A DNA stretch of 64,000 nt from assembly GCF_024199985.1 (NCBI RefSeq), contig NZ_JANARS010000005.1, positions 186,001-250,000 of the forward strand, written 5' to 3'. The stretch is from Nocardioides pinisoli (GTDB lineage Bacteria; Actinomycetota; Actinomycetes; Propionibacteriales; Nocardioidaceae). The position numbers were made by a program, and so were the translations under genes. Positions 8,591-18,661 of the stretch are shown here, piece by piece. The notes under the pieces are model-generated. The model did not search any database and was not told the DNA's origin. It was given only the letters and a program-made list of their open reading frames with translations. Position 1 is the first letter of the stretch, and each line of letters begins with the position of its first letter.

Positions 8591-9247
8591 TCAGCGTCGT
8601 CTGACCGCCGCGGCCTCCCATGGCAGGGGCCACGGGTTGAAGCGGCACCTGCCGGTGCCCTTGGACTGCTGCATCATCACCGGCGCCCGGCCGCGTCCGC
8701 GGCACGACGTGTGAGCGCGGCCCAGCCAGTGGCCGGTCTCGTGGTTGACGACCAGGTGGCGGTAGCCGCGCAACGACCGACCGGCCGCGTTCCAGGCAGG
8801 AGAGGCGTGGCGCCAGCGCAGCTGGTTGATCACGACGTGTCGCCCGACCCGGCACGACCACCGCACCGAGCAGCCGGGCGAGAAGGACGGCAGCGTCCCG
8901 GGAGCCGCGAGCACCAGCGTGAAGTCGCCGCCCCGCCGCACCCGGCGGAGCTGCACGCCACCGGCCCGCCAGCCACGCGGGTGGTCGAAGGTCTCCTGCG
9001 CCTGCCGCCGGAACACCTTCATCGGCGCGCTCACCCGGCCGCGGGTGGTGACGGAGTAGGTGACGCGGCGGCTCACCGGGACGGCGTACGTCGCCACGGC
9101 GGGCGTCGTCGGGGCTGCGGCGGCCCGCCGGTGCTCACGGGCGTCCTCGACCGTCGCGTGGACCGGCGTGGTGACGATCGCCAGCAGCGCCAGGACGAGC
9201 GGCGCCACCGCGGCGAGGACGCGCACGGGGCGGGGCGCTCGGTCCAT
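8591..9247 (-). CDS. DUF3152 protein, putative secreted metzincin-like peptidase
   Basis: A 218-residue protein with an N-terminal hydrophobic segment (about residues 8-30) that is a signal peptide or anchor. The C-terminal half has NHETGHWLGRAH, which fits the metzincin zinc motif HExxHxxGxxH exactly, with MMQQSK a few residues later where metzincins carry a Met-turn. The family is widespread in actinobacteria and experimentally uncharacterised. Peptidase activity is inferred from the motif only. It is convergent with the cotH-like gene, 21 bases away. Confidence 0.82.
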   Translation of the reverse strand: MDRAPRPVRVLAAVAPLVLALLAIVTTPVHATVEDAREHRRAAAAPTTPAVATYAVPVSRRVTYSVTTRGRVSAPMKVFRRQAQETFDHPRGWRAGGVQLRRVRRGGDFTLVLAAPGTLPSFSPGCSVRWSCRVGRHVVINQLRWRHASPAWNAAGRSLRGYRHLVVNHETGHWLGRAHTSCRGRGRAPVMMQQSKGTGRCRFNPWPLPWEAAAVRRR

Positions 9248-9253
9248 CGCCCC

Positions 9254-9259
9254 AGCCTA
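9254..9259 (-). promoter_or_regulatory. Leaderless -10 element of the DUF3152 gene
   Basis: TAGGCT on the minus strand, 6 nt before the ATG at 9247. Confidence 0.5.
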
Positions 9260-9267
9260 GGCCCGGA

Positions 9268-10509
<1,242 letters not shown>

Positions 10510-10510
<1 letters not shown>

Positions 10511-10968
10511 CAGGGGGTGCTCGCTTCCTCGGTCTGCTGGGGGTTCGTCAGGGGGACGATGGTGACCTGTTCCTCGGTCACGACACCGTCGATGATTCTG
10601 TAGGACCTGAACTCCACCGGGCCCCCACTATTCCCGTGCGCGCGTGTGCTCACGAGCACGTAGTGGGCGTTGGGCTCGCTCGCGAGCCCGATGTCGGTGC
10701 GGCTCGGGTAGGCCTCCGTGGCGGTGTGGGAGTGGTAGACGACCACCGGCTCCTCGTCGCGGGCGTCCATGTCCTTGTAGAGCTGCAGCAGCTCGGTGGA
10801 GTCGAACTCGTAGAACGTGGGGCTGCCGGCGGCGTTGACCATCGGGATGAAGCGCACGGGACGGTCGCTGCCCTCGGGTCCCGCGACGACGCCACACGCC
10901 TCGTCGGGATGGTCGCGCTTGGCGTGCGCCACGATGGCGTCGAAGATCTCCTGGGCGATGGTCAGCAC
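10510..10968 (-). CDS. mec: Mec, JAMM-family CysO-cysteine peptidase
   Basis: A 152-residue zinc peptidase of the JAMM/MPN+ type. All catalytic residues are present: Glu23 in DEACGVVAG and the signature His79-x-His81 with Ser89 and Asp92 in YHSHTATEAYPSRTD. Known function in mycobacteria: it releases cysteine from the C-terminus of the CysO-cysteine adduct. The GTG start is preceded by TACCCT at 7 nt. It is first gene of the operon. Confidence 0.94.
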
Positions 10969-10975
10969 GCCGTCA

Positions 10976-10981
10976 AGGGTA
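10976..10981 (-). promoter_or_regulatory. Leaderless -10 element of the mec-cysO-cysM operon
   Basis: TACCCT on the minus strand, 7 nt before the GTG start of mec. Confidence 0.45.
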
Positions 10982-11057
10982 GGCAGACCCTCGATGCGAC
11001 CCCGACGCGTCTCACGACATAGTCTTGACGTCGAGAGAGTTCACGAGGGGGAGCTTC

Positions 11058-12311
11058 ATGTCGTTGCCGCAGGCGCAGGCGCCACTGACCCGCCGCGGCA
11101 TCCCCCTCGAGCGTGACCTGCGCGTCCTCGCGCTCGGCTCGTTCGCCAACCGCTTCGGCGCCGGGGCGGTCATGACGACCAGCGCCCTCTACTTCACCCG
11201 GCAGGTGGGCTTCACCGCGGCCGAGGTCGCGCTCGCGCTGGCGGTCGCCGCCGTCGTCGGCATCCTCGTCCAGGTGCCGGCCGGGCAGCTCGGCGACAGC
11301 CACGGGCCACGCCGCGTCCTGACGGTCTTCATGGCGGGCGCCGCCCTGGTGAGCGCGCTGCCGGTCCTGGCGCGTACGCCGTGGCAGCTCGCGCTGCTGC
11401 TGGCCCTGCTCACCCTCTTCGAGCGCTCGGCCGGCTCCGTTCAGCAGGGTGTCATCGCCCAGCTCGCCACCGGTGGGCGCGGCGTGCAGTTCAAGGCCTA
11501 CCTGCGAGCCGTGACCAACACCGCGATCGGCCTGGGCTCGGTCTTCGGCGGTGCCGCGCTCGTGGTGGACGAGTCATGGGCCTACGTCTCGGTGTTCGTG
11601 CTCAACGCGGTCTTCACCGGCTTCGCCGCCTGGAACACCACCCGGCTGCCGGACCTCCCGGCCTACGTCCGGCTGGAGGGCGAGCCGCGGCTCGCCGTGC
11701 TGCGCGACTGGCCCTACGTCGTCGTGGTCGCGCTGACGGGACTCTTCTCCCTCCACTTCTTCGTCATGGAGCTCGGCCTGGCGCTCTACATCTCCGAGCG
11801 CACGGCGGCTCCGCCGGTGATGGTCGCCATCCTGCTGATCCTCAACACCGCCTGCGTCGCGCTCTTCCAGGTGCGGCTCTCACGCCGGGCGGAGTCGGTC
11901 GAGGCCGGCGCGAGGGCGCTCGTCCGCGGCGCCGTGTGGATCGCCGCCGGCTTCACCATCGTGGCCCTCGCCGACCGCGGTGACGCCACGTTCGCGATCG
12001 TCGTGCTCGTCGTCGGGTCGCTGGTGCACGTCGTCGGCGAGATGATCGGCTCCGGAGGCCAGTGGGGCCTGCAGATGGGCCTGGCGCCCCACGAGCGGCA
12101 GGGCCAGTACCAGGGCTTCGCCGGGCTCGGCTTCAGCGTGATCGCCGTCATCGGCCCGCCGGTCGTGACGCTGCTCTGCGTCGAGATGGGCGAGACCGGC
12201 TGGCTGGTGCTGGCCGGGCTGATGCTGGGCCTGGCCCTCGTCTCGGTCCCCGCCTCCCGCTGGGCGCTCGCCTCGCGCGAGCGCTACGGCGTGCTCACGC
12301 ACTCCGGCTGA
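11058..12311 (+). CDS. MFS transporter
   Basis: A 417-residue membrane protein with about 12 hydrophobic helices. The cytoplasmic loop between helices 2 and 3 (QVPAGQLGDSHGPRRVL) matches the MFS signature GxLaDrxGrRxxl, supporting a drug/H+ antiporter-like carrier; the substrate is unknown. The ATG at 11058 is chosen because GAGGGGGAG lies just upstream; an in-frame start at 11025 would add 11 polar residues. The gene is inserted between mec and the NUDIX/DUF2017/clpS group, where mycobacteria have other genes. Confidence 0.88.
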   Translation: MSLPQAQAPLTRRGIPLERDLRVLALGSFANRFGAGAVMTTSALYFTRQVGFTAAEVALALAVAAVVGILVQVPAGQLGDSHGPRRVLTVFMAGAALVSALPVLARTPWQLALLLALLTLFERSAGSVQQGVIAQLATGGRGVQFKAYLRAVTNTAIGLGSVFGGAALVVDESWAYVSVFVLNAVFTGFAAWNTTRLPDLPAYVRLEGEPRLAVLRDWPYVVVVALTGLFSLHFFVMELGLALYISERTAAPPVMVAILLILNTACVALFQVRLSRRAESVEAGARALVRGAVWIAAGFTIVALADRGDATFAIVVLVVGSLVHVVGEMIGSGGQWGLQMGLAPHERQGQYQGFAGLGFSVIAVIGPPVVTLLCVEMGETGWLVLAGLMLGLALVSVPASRWALASRERYGVLTHSG

Positions 12312-12326
12312 CGAGGGCCGGCCGGC

Positions 12327-13532
12327 TCAGACCCAGATCGCCGCGGGGATCCCGTCGGAGAAGACCTCCGGCACCTCGGGGTAGGACTCGGAGACCCCGA
12401 GCGCGTGGCGTACGGCGGTCCAGGCGACGGCGCACGCGTCGAGCAGGTCGTCCTCGCCGAAGCCGGCCCCGCGGAACCACGCCGGGGCCACGATCCCGTG
12501 GGCGGCGAGCGCCTCGCGGCGGGCGCGGACGCCGTCGGCGTCCTTCTTGCGCGCGAGCAGGGGCGCGCCGGCCATCCGGGCGAAGCTCACCTCGGGGTGC
12601 ACCTCGATCACCCGTGCCCCGGGCCGTCCCCGGACCCACGCGTCGACCTGCAGCACCTTCTCGCGCAACGCGTAGGCCTGGGCGCTGACGCTGGTGCGTC
12701 CCTCGGTCGCCGCGAGGTTGGCCGCCCGGGCCTCCTCGTAGGTCGCGGCCTCGACCGCGGCCCGCACGGGGGTGGAGAAGACCGACGACGACTTGCCGAC
12801 GAGCGCCCGCCGGGCCTCGGCGTCGGCCAGCCGCCCGCCCGTGTCGGGCAGCCCGATCGGGATGTCGACGGCGACGACGGGGACGTCGTGGTGCTCGCGG
12901 ACGAGCTCAACGAGGCCGGTGATGTCGGGCGCGACGAAGACCGAGGTCCGGCGCTGCGGGTCGATGACCACCCCGACCCACCCGGCCGGACAGGCGTCGA
13001 CGCCGAGCACGGGCGCCGGCGGTGCGAGGACGGGCGGTGGCTCGTCGTCGAGCGAACCGGCCGGGGCGACGAACCGGGCCGCGGTCTCGCCGCTCGTCGC
13101 GGCGTCGATCCGCGCGGTCATGATCTCGCTCATCGGCGGCAGGGCCGACAGCGGCCACCACCGCACGTCGCTCGACTCGTCGTCGGCCACGTGGGCCTCG
13201 CCGTCGAGCCACGTGCAGGCGAAGGTCAGGTCGAGGTAGGTCGCCCGGTCGCCGTTGTCGTGCACGATCTCGCCGTGGACGCCGGTCGCAGCCAGCCGGT
13301 CCACCCGGACCCGGACACCGGTCTCCTCCAGCGCCTCGCGGGCCGCGGCGATCGCGGGCTCCTCCCCCGGGTCGGGGATCCCGGTGACCGGCGTCCAGTG
13401 ACCGTTGTCGGCGCGCCGCACGAGCAGCACCTGGTCCCCGCGACGTACGACGGCGGTGACGCCGGGCAGCCACAGCGGGTCGTGGCCGATCTTGTCCCGG
13501 ATCGCCACGACGAAGTCGGGGACCGGGGTCAT
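12327..13532 (-). CDS. NUDIX hydrolase fused to DUF429 domain
   Basis: A 401-residue two-domain protein. Residues 20-145 form a NUDIX domain with an intact box at 51-73 (G-x5-E-x7-REALEETGV). After a Pro-rich linker (PPPVLAPPAP, about 165-174) residues 175-395 form a DUF429 domain: VLGVDACPAGWVGVV (Asp179), VVAVDIPIGLPD (Asp223) and GEDDLLDACAVAW with a late acidic pair, an arrangement like RNase H-fold nucleases. The NUDIX half presumably hydrolyses a nucleoside-diphosphate-linked compound; DUF429 activity is unproven. ATGA overlap with the upstream DUF2017 gene places it in the clpS operon. Confidence 0.85.
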   Translation of the reverse strand: MTPVPDFVVAIRDKIGHDPLWLPGVTAVVRRGDQVLLVRRADNGHWTPVTGIPDPGEEPAIAAAREALEETGVRVRVDRLAATGVHGEIVHDNGDRATYLDLTFACTWLDGEAHVADDESSDVRWWPLSALPPMSEIMTARIDAATSGETAARFVAPAGSLDDEPPPVLAPPAPVLGVDACPAGWVGVVIDPQRRTSVFVAPDITGLVELVREHHDVPVVAVDIPIGLPDTGGRLADAEARRALVGKSSSVFSTPVRAAVEAATYEEARAANLAATEGRTSVSAQAYALREKVLQVDAWVRGRPGARVIEVHPEVSFARMAGAPLLARKKDADGVRARREALAAHGIVAPAWFRGAGFGEDDLLDACAVAWTAVRHALGVSESYPEVPEVFSDGIPAAIWV

Positions 13533-14122
13533 CCGGCGGTCAGCGCCTCGACCACGGTCTCCTGCAGGTAGCCGACCCACTCGTAGATGTCGTGCGCCTG
13601 GGCGCGCGGGTCGTCGTCGGGGAGCGAGTGCCAGTAGTGCTCGTCGCCGGCCTCGACGCCGAGCCGGGTGGCGAGCGCGAGCCGGATGTCGGTGAAGGCG
13701 CGCATCCAGGTCTCGGCCTCGGCGTGGGTCAGCTCGACGTCGATGACGAGGCCGTCCTCGGTCAGCTCGGGCGGGAGGCCGGCCTCCTCCAGGGTGTCGA
13801 TGATCGCGCCGGCGGCCGCGGCCTTGCCGTCGCGCAGCCCGCCCTCGGTGAAGCGGCGGAAGTCGGCGGCCGACTCCTCGTCGTCGGGGTAGGCGGTCGG
13901 GAAGAGCCGCGCGAGCACCGGGTCGTCGGGGATCGTCGTCGCGCCCGAGAACTCGGTCATCATCGCCTCGAACGCGTCGGCGGTCGGTGCCGCGGGCTCG
14001 GCGCGCTCGTTGCGCAGGAGCTCGACCATCTGCGAGGCGAGGGAGCGCAGGAGGTCCGCCTCGAAGCCGGTGAAGGTGGCGATGACGTGGCCGGACCTGC
14101 GGTGTCGCTCGAAGCCGCTCAC
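13529..14122 (-). CDS. DUF2017 domain protein
   Basis: A 197-residue acidic cytosolic protein beginning at GTG. Residues 15-60 (FTGFEADLLRSLASQMVELL) and 140-197 (AETWMRAFTDIRLALATRLG, YEWVGYLQETVVEAL) match the DUF2017 family, which in actinobacteria nearly always follows clpS. No catalytic motif is visible. One base separates it from the clpS stop, so co-translation is likely; a link to ClpS-dependent proteolysis is inferred from neighbourhood only. Confidence 0.88.
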   Translation of the reverse strand: MSGFERHRRSGHVIATFTGFEADLLRSLASQMVELLRNERAEPAAPTADAFEAMMTEFSGATTIPDDPVLARLFPTAYPDDEESAADFRRFTEGGLRDGKAAAAGAIIDTLEEAGLPPELTEDGLVIDVELTHAEAETWMRAFTDIRLALATRLGVEAGDEHYWHSLPDDDPRAQAHDIYEWVGYLQETVVEALTAG

Positions 14123-14123
14123 C

Positions 14124-14429
14124 TCAGGACGCCTTCTCCATCGTCGCCCAGAGCCCGTACTCGTGCATGGCCTGCACGTCGCGCTCCATCTCCTCGCGCG
14201 TGCCCGTCGAGACCACCGACCTGCCCTCGGTGTGCACCTCCAGCATGAGCTTCTCGGCCTTGGCCTTGTCGTAGCCGAAGTACTTCTGGAACACGTAGGA
14301 GACGTAGGACATCAGGTTGACCGGGTCGTCCCACACGAGCGTCACCCACGGCTTGGCCAGGAAGGTGATCTCGTCGGGGGTCAGGGTCGGCTCGACCTCT
14401 ACGGGACTGGCGGCTGACACGAGGTCCAT
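14124..14429 (-). CDS. clpS: ATP-dependent Clp protease adaptor ClpS
   Basis: A 101-residue adaptor that binds N-degron substrates and hands them to ClpAP/Clp[21 protein letters not shown] carries the hydrophobic-pocket Asp-Asp, and [16 protein letters not shown] is the second conserved helix and strand. Length is typical. The first 20 residues form the flexible N-terminal extension. It is divergent from pncB with 18 bases between start codons, as for M. tuberculosis Rv1331/Rv1330c, so both promoters must overlap. Confidence 0.96.
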   Translation of the reverse strand: MDLVSAASPVEVEPTLTPDEITFLAKPWVTLVWDDPVNLMSYVSYVFQKYFGYDKAKAEKLMLEVHTEGRSVVSTGTREEMERDVQAMHEYGLWATMEKAS

Positions 14430-14447
14430 CGTGGCACAGTGTCGGTC

Positions 14448-15749
14448 GTGACGAGCCCACCCCGTACGTCCACGGCGCTCCTGACCGACCACTACGAGCT
14501 GACCATGGTCCAGGCGGCGCGACAGTCCGGCACGGCGGACCGGAGAGCGGTCTTCGAGCTCTTCCCGCGGCGGCTCCCGCCGGGACGGCGGTACGGCGTC
14601 GTGGCCGGGGTCGGGAGGGCGCTGGACGCGATCGAGGACTTCTGCTTCGACGCCGCCGCCGTGGCCGCGCTCGAGGGCGTCGTCGACCCCGACATGCTCG
14701 ACTGGCTGGCCTCCTACCGCTTCTCCGGCGACGTCTGGGGCTACGCCGAGGGCGAGGCGTACTTCCCCTACTCGCCGCTCCTGGTGGTCGAGGGGACGTT
14801 CGCCGAGGCGGTCCTCCTCGAGACCGTCCTGCTCTCGATCTACAACCACGACTCCGCGATCGCGTCGGCCGCGTCGCGGATGACGCTGGCGGCCGGCGAC
14901 CGGCCGTGCATCGAGATGGGGTCGCGCCGCACCCACGAGCAGGCGGCGGTCGCGGCCGCCAGGGCGGCGTACGTCGCCGGCTTCGACGCCTCCAGCAACC
15001 TGGCCGCGCGCGCCCTCTACGGAGTGCCGTCCACCGGCACCGCCGCCCACTCCTTCACCCTGCTCCACGACGCCGAGGCCGACGCGTTCCGCGCCCAGGT
15101 GCAGACCCTCGGGGTCGGCACGACACTGCTGGTCGACACCTACGACGTCGCCGAGGCCGTCCGCCTCGCCGTCGAGGTGGCCGGCACGGGCCTCGGGGCG
15201 GTCCGCCTGGACTCCGGCGACCTCGGCGAGGTCGCGCGTGACGTGCGCGCCCAGCTCGACGAGCTCGGCGCGAGCGCGACCAGGATCGTCGTCACCAGCG
15301 ACCTCGACGAGCACGCCATCGCCGCCCTCGCGGCCGCGCCGGTCGACGCCTACGGGGTGGGGACCCAGCTGGTCACCGGCTCGGGCCACCCGACGTGCGG
15401 CTTCGTCTACAAGCTCGTGGCACGTGAGGACGCGGACGGCGAGCTGGTGTCGGTGGCGAAGAAGTCGACGGACAAGATCTCGATCGGCGGACGGAAGTAC
15501 GCCCTGCGCCGGCGGGGTCCCAGCGGCGTGGCCGAGGCGGAGGTCGTCGGGATCGGCGCGGTGCCCGAGGACGACGGCGACGACCGCCCCCTCCTCGTGC
15601 CGCTCGTGCGCGACGGGGAGGTCGTCGGCCGCGCCACCCTCGAGGAGGCCCGCGCTCGCCACCGCGCCTCGGTGGCCGAGCTGCCCCGCTCGGTGACCAT
15701 GATGTCGGCCGGTGAGCCGGTGATCCCGACGGTCCACCTCGGCCCGTGA
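14448..15749 (+). CDS. pncB: Nicotinate phosphoribosyltransferase
   Basis: A 433-residue cytosolic enzyme of the Preiss-Handler NAD salvage route, joining nicotinate and [21 protein letters not shown] near the N-terminus, [14 protein letters not shown] in the middle and [16 protein letters not shown] with [11 protein letters not shown] in the C-terminal barrel are NAPRTase signatures. The start is the GTG that gives MTSPPRTST; a GTG three codons upstream is possible. A nicotinamidase, the preceding enzyme of the same pathway, is encoded at 19900 on the same strand. Confidence 0.95.
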   Translation: MTSPPRTSTALLTDHYELTMVQAARQSGTADRRAVFELFPRRLPPGRRYGVVAGVGRALDAIEDFCFDAAAVAALEGVVDPDMLDWLASYRFSGDVWGYAEGEAYFPYSPLLVVEGTFAEAVLLETVLLSIYNHDSAIASAASRMTLAAGDRPCIEMGSRRTHEQAAVAAARAAYVAGFDASSNLAARALYGVPSTGTAAHSFTLLHDAEADAFRAQVQTLGVGTTLLVDTYDVAEAVRLAVEVAGTGLGAVRLDSGDLGEVARDVRAQLDELGASATRIVVTSDLDEHAIAALAAAPVDAYGVGTQLVTGSGHPTCGFVYKLVAREDADGELVSVAKKSTDKISIGGRKYALRRRGPSGVAEAEVVGIGAVPEDDGDDRPLLVPLVRDGEVVGRATLEEARARHRASVAELPRSVTMMSAGEPVIPTVHLGP

Positions 15750-15807
15750 CCGGCTGAGGGACCTTTTCCCGGTGCGACCGGGGCCCGTCGGCTGCCATCA
15801 TGCCGAG

Positions 15808-18543
15808 ATGGGTCTCGTCGCGCGCGACGCCGAGCTCGCGATGATCGCCGAGGTGCTCGACCGCGAGCCGACCTCGGTGCGGGCCCTGGTGCTCGAGGGT
15901 GAACCGGGCGTCGGCAAGACCAGCCTGTGGGAGCACGGACTGGCCCGGTGCCGCGACCGCGGGGTGCGCGTCCTGGCCGCCCGGGCCAGTGCGTCCGAGA
16001 CCGGGCTGCCGTTCGCCGGGCTGATCGACCTGCTCGACGAGGTCGCCGTCGACGAGCTGGCGTCGGTCCCCCCGCCCCAGCTGCACGCGCTGGAGGTGGC
16101 GCTCTACCGGGCCGAGCCCGGTGAGCACCCGCCCACCGACCAGGTGGTCTCGCTCGCGCTGCTCTCGGCCCTGCGCTCCCTCGCCCGCGAGCAGCACCTC
16201 CTGGTCGCGGTCGACGACGTGCAGTGGCTGGACCGCTCCTCGCAGGCCGCGCTGGCCTACGCCGGACGCCGGCTCCAGGACGGCGTGACCCTCCTCCTCG
16301 CCCGCCGCCCCGGCCCCCTCAGCCCCGTGGAGCGGGCCTTCGGCGACGAGCGCGTCGACCGGCTCGTCGTGCGCGCGACGACGCTCGGCGGCACGCGGCA
16401 GATCCTCGCGTCCCGCCTCGGCCTCCGGCTCCCCCACCACCTGCTCCGTCGCGTCTACGACACCACCCTGGGCAACCCGCTCTTCGCGCTGGAGGTCGGC
16501 CGGCTGCTCGCCGGCCGCGACCCGGCGACGATCGGCGACGAGCTGCCCGTGCCCGACGCCGTCGAGGACCTCCTCGGCCTCCGGGTCGCCGACCTCGACC
16601 CGACCACGCGGCGGCTGCTCCTCGCACTGGCCCTCGCTGCCGACCTGCGCGCCCCGCAGGCGCGGGAGCTGGCCGGGTCCGACACGCTGGAGCACGCGTC
16701 CGCCACCGGCGTCGTCGACCTCGACGGGGACCGCGTCCGGCCGGCGCACCCGTTGCTCGCCGAGGCGGCGCGGCGGGCGGCGTCGGCGGAGGACGTACGA
16801 CGTCTCCACACCGACCTGGCCGCCGTGGTCTCCGACGACCAGCGCCGGGTGCTGCACCTGGCCCTGGCGGCGACGGAACCCGACCGGGCACTCGCCGGAC
16901 GCCTCGACGGCGCCGTCGCGCGAGCCACCGCCCGGGGCGCCATCCGGCTCGCCGCCGACCTCGCCGGCCACGCCCTCCGCCTCACACCGCCCGGCGACGA
17001 GGACGCGGGACGCGTGATGCTCCTGGCCAAGCTGCTGCAGATGGCCGGCGAGAAGCAGCGCCTCACCGAGCTCTTGGCACCGAGGGCGGCGAGCCTGCCC
17101 GACCGCGCCGACCGGGTGCGCGCCCACGTGCTCCTCACCGGCGGTGTGGTGCACGGCAACGACGACATCCTCGCCCTCCTGCAGCGCGCGCTCGACGAGG
17201 CCGGCGACGACCACGCCCTGCGGCTGCGGGTGCTGTGCCACCTGGCGGAGAACGAGGCGGTCATCGAGGTCCGCAACGTCGCCGTCGCCGACGCCCGGGC
17301 GGCTGAGGCCGTCGCGGCCTCGGCGAGCGGCTCCGGCGGTGACCAGCGGCTGGCGCTCTACACGCGGGTGTGGACCTCGGCACTGCGTGGGCGGCCCGTC
17401 GACGACCTGCTCGAGCGCTACGAGGCGCTCGCGTGCGGCTCGACCTACCTCGCCCGGACCCCGGCGCGGGTGGCCGGGCAGCAGCACGTGTGGCGGGGCG
17501 AGCCCGGCCCTGCCCGGGAGCGGTTCGAGGCGTTCCGCGCGCTGGCCGCCGACCGCGGCGAGCCCAGTCCCTACGCGCTGGCCCGGCTGCACCTGTGCGA
17601 GCTGGAGCTGCGCCTGGGCCGGTGGGACGACGCCGCGGAGCTGCTCGACGAGTGGGCCGCCTCGATCGACAGCAGCCTGCTCCACTGGCCGATGTACGAG
17701 CGGTGCCGCAGCCTGCTCGCCGCCGGACGGGGCGACGCGACCGCGGCACGCGAGTGGGGCCAGCGGGCCGTCGCCCAGGCCGAGGAGACGGGTGTCCGGT
17801 GGGACTGGCTGGAGGCCACCCGGGCCCTGGGCGTGGCGGCCCTGCTCGACCACCGCGCCGAGGAGGCGGTCGAGCACCTGCGCGCGGTCTGGGCGCACAC
17901 CCGCGACCAGGGGGTGCTCGACCCGGGTGCGTTCCCCGCCGCCCCCGACCTCGTCGAGGCGCTCGTCGACGTCGGCCACCTCGACGAGGCGGGCGAGGTC
18001 GTCGACGCCGTGCGCGAGGCCGCCGACCTGCAGGACCACGCGTGGGCCCGGCTCACCGCGGGCCGCGGCGCCGCGACGGTCTCCCTCGCCGCCGGGTGGG
18101 CCGACTCCGAGGCGCGGACGCTGGCAGCCGTCGCCGCGGCGTACGACGAGCGCGGTCTCGCGGCCGAGGCGGCCCGGACCTGGCTGGCCCTCGGCCGCGC
18201 CCAGCGCCGGGCTCGCAAGTGGGGCGGGGCCCGCGACTCGCTCGACCGCGCCGTGCGGCTGTTCGACGAGCAGGGTGCGCCCGGCTGGGCGGCCGCCGCG
18301 CGCGCCGACCTCGAGCGGGTCGGCGCCCGCCGCCCCAGCTCCCCCGGACGGCTCACCACGACCGAGCGCCGGGTGGCCGACCTCGCTGCGCAGGGACTGG
18401 CCAACAAGGAGATCGCCCGGGCCCTGGTGGTCACCGTCAGCACGGTGGAGTTCCACCTGCGCAACGCCTACACCAAGCTGGGCATCCGCTCCCGGATGGA
18501 GCTCGCGCCACGCCTCGTCGAGCTCGACGACGCGCTCGGCTGA
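15808..18543 (+). CDS. Large ATP-binding LuxR (LAL/MalT-type) transcriptional regulator
   Basis: A 911-residue cytosolic regulator. The N-terminal AAA/STAND ATPase has Walker A GEPGVGKT at 31-38 and Walker B LLVAVDDVQWLD near residue 135. A long Ala/Leu/Arg-rich helical middle (about 300-840) is TPR-like. The C-terminal LuxR helix-turn-helix (about 850-905) contains LTTTERRVADLAAQGLANKE and STVEFHLRNAYTKL. The ATG at 15808 is preferred over an in-frame start at 15772 because it begins directly at the conserved LVARDAEL segment. LAL proteins activate neighbouring genes; the methyltransferase fusion 118 bases downstream is the obvious candidate target. Confidence 0.9.
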   Translation: MGLVARDAELAMIAEVLDREPTSVRALVLEGEPGVGKTSLWEHGLARCRDRGVRVLAARASASETGLPFAGLIDLLDEVAVDELASVPPPQLHALEVALYRAEPGEHPPTDQVVSLALLSALRSLAREQHLLVAVDDVQWLDRSSQAALAYAGRRLQDGVTLLLARRPGPLSPVERAFGDERVDRLVVRATTLGGTRQILASRLGLRLPHHLLRRVYDTTLGNPLFALEVGRLLAGRDPATIGDELPVPDAVEDLLGLRVADLDPTTRRLLLALALAADLRAPQARELAGSDTLEHASATGVVDLDGDRVRPAHPLLAEAARRAASAEDVRRLHTDLAAVVSDDQRRVLHLALAATEPDRALAGRLDGAVARATARGAIRLAADLAGHALRLTPPGDEDAGRVMLLAKLLQMAGEKQRLTELLAPRAASLPDRADRVRAHVLLTGGVVHGNDDILALLQRALDEAGDDHALRLRVLCHLAENEAVIEVRNVAVADARAAEAVAASASGSGGDQRLALYTRVWTSALRGRPVDDLLERYEALACGSTYLARTPARVAGQQHVWRGEPGPARERFEAFRALAADRGEPSPYALARLHLCELELRLGRWDDAAELLDEWAASIDSSLLHWPMYERCRSLLAAGRGDATAAREWGQRAVAQAEETGVRWDWLEATRALGVAALLDHRAEEAVEHLRAVWAHTRDQGVLDPGAFPAAPDLVEALVDVGHLDEAGEVVDAVREAADLQDHAWARLTAGRGAATVSLAAGWADSEARTLAAVAAAYDERGLAAEAARTWLALGRAQRRARKWGGARDSLDRAVRLFDEQGAPGWAAAARADLERVGARRPSSPGRLTTTERRVADLAAQGLANKEIARALVVTVSTVEFHLRNAYTKLGIRSRMELAPRLVELDDALG

Positions 18544-18661
18544 TCGTCGACGGTCCGTCCCCGGGGAGCGGGCCGGGGCTGTCAACTGGGGTTGTCCCGG
18601 GGTCATTTCCTCGGGTCATCCGCAGTTTCGGACACCCTCCCGCGGCGCGCACCGTGGAGCC

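Noticed and set aside
15373..18606. Open minus-strand frame of over 1000 codons opposite the LuxR regulator
   Set aside because: It is rich in Arg, Gly, Ala and Pro with no domain, lies antisense to a gene with clear AAA and LuxR motifs, and arises from GC-rich codon bias.
17144..18661. N-terminal extension of the DUF4242-methyltransferase frame into the LuxR gene
   Set aside because: The open frame continues upstream only because it is a shadow of the LuxR frame; the coding signature begins at the ATG at 18662.
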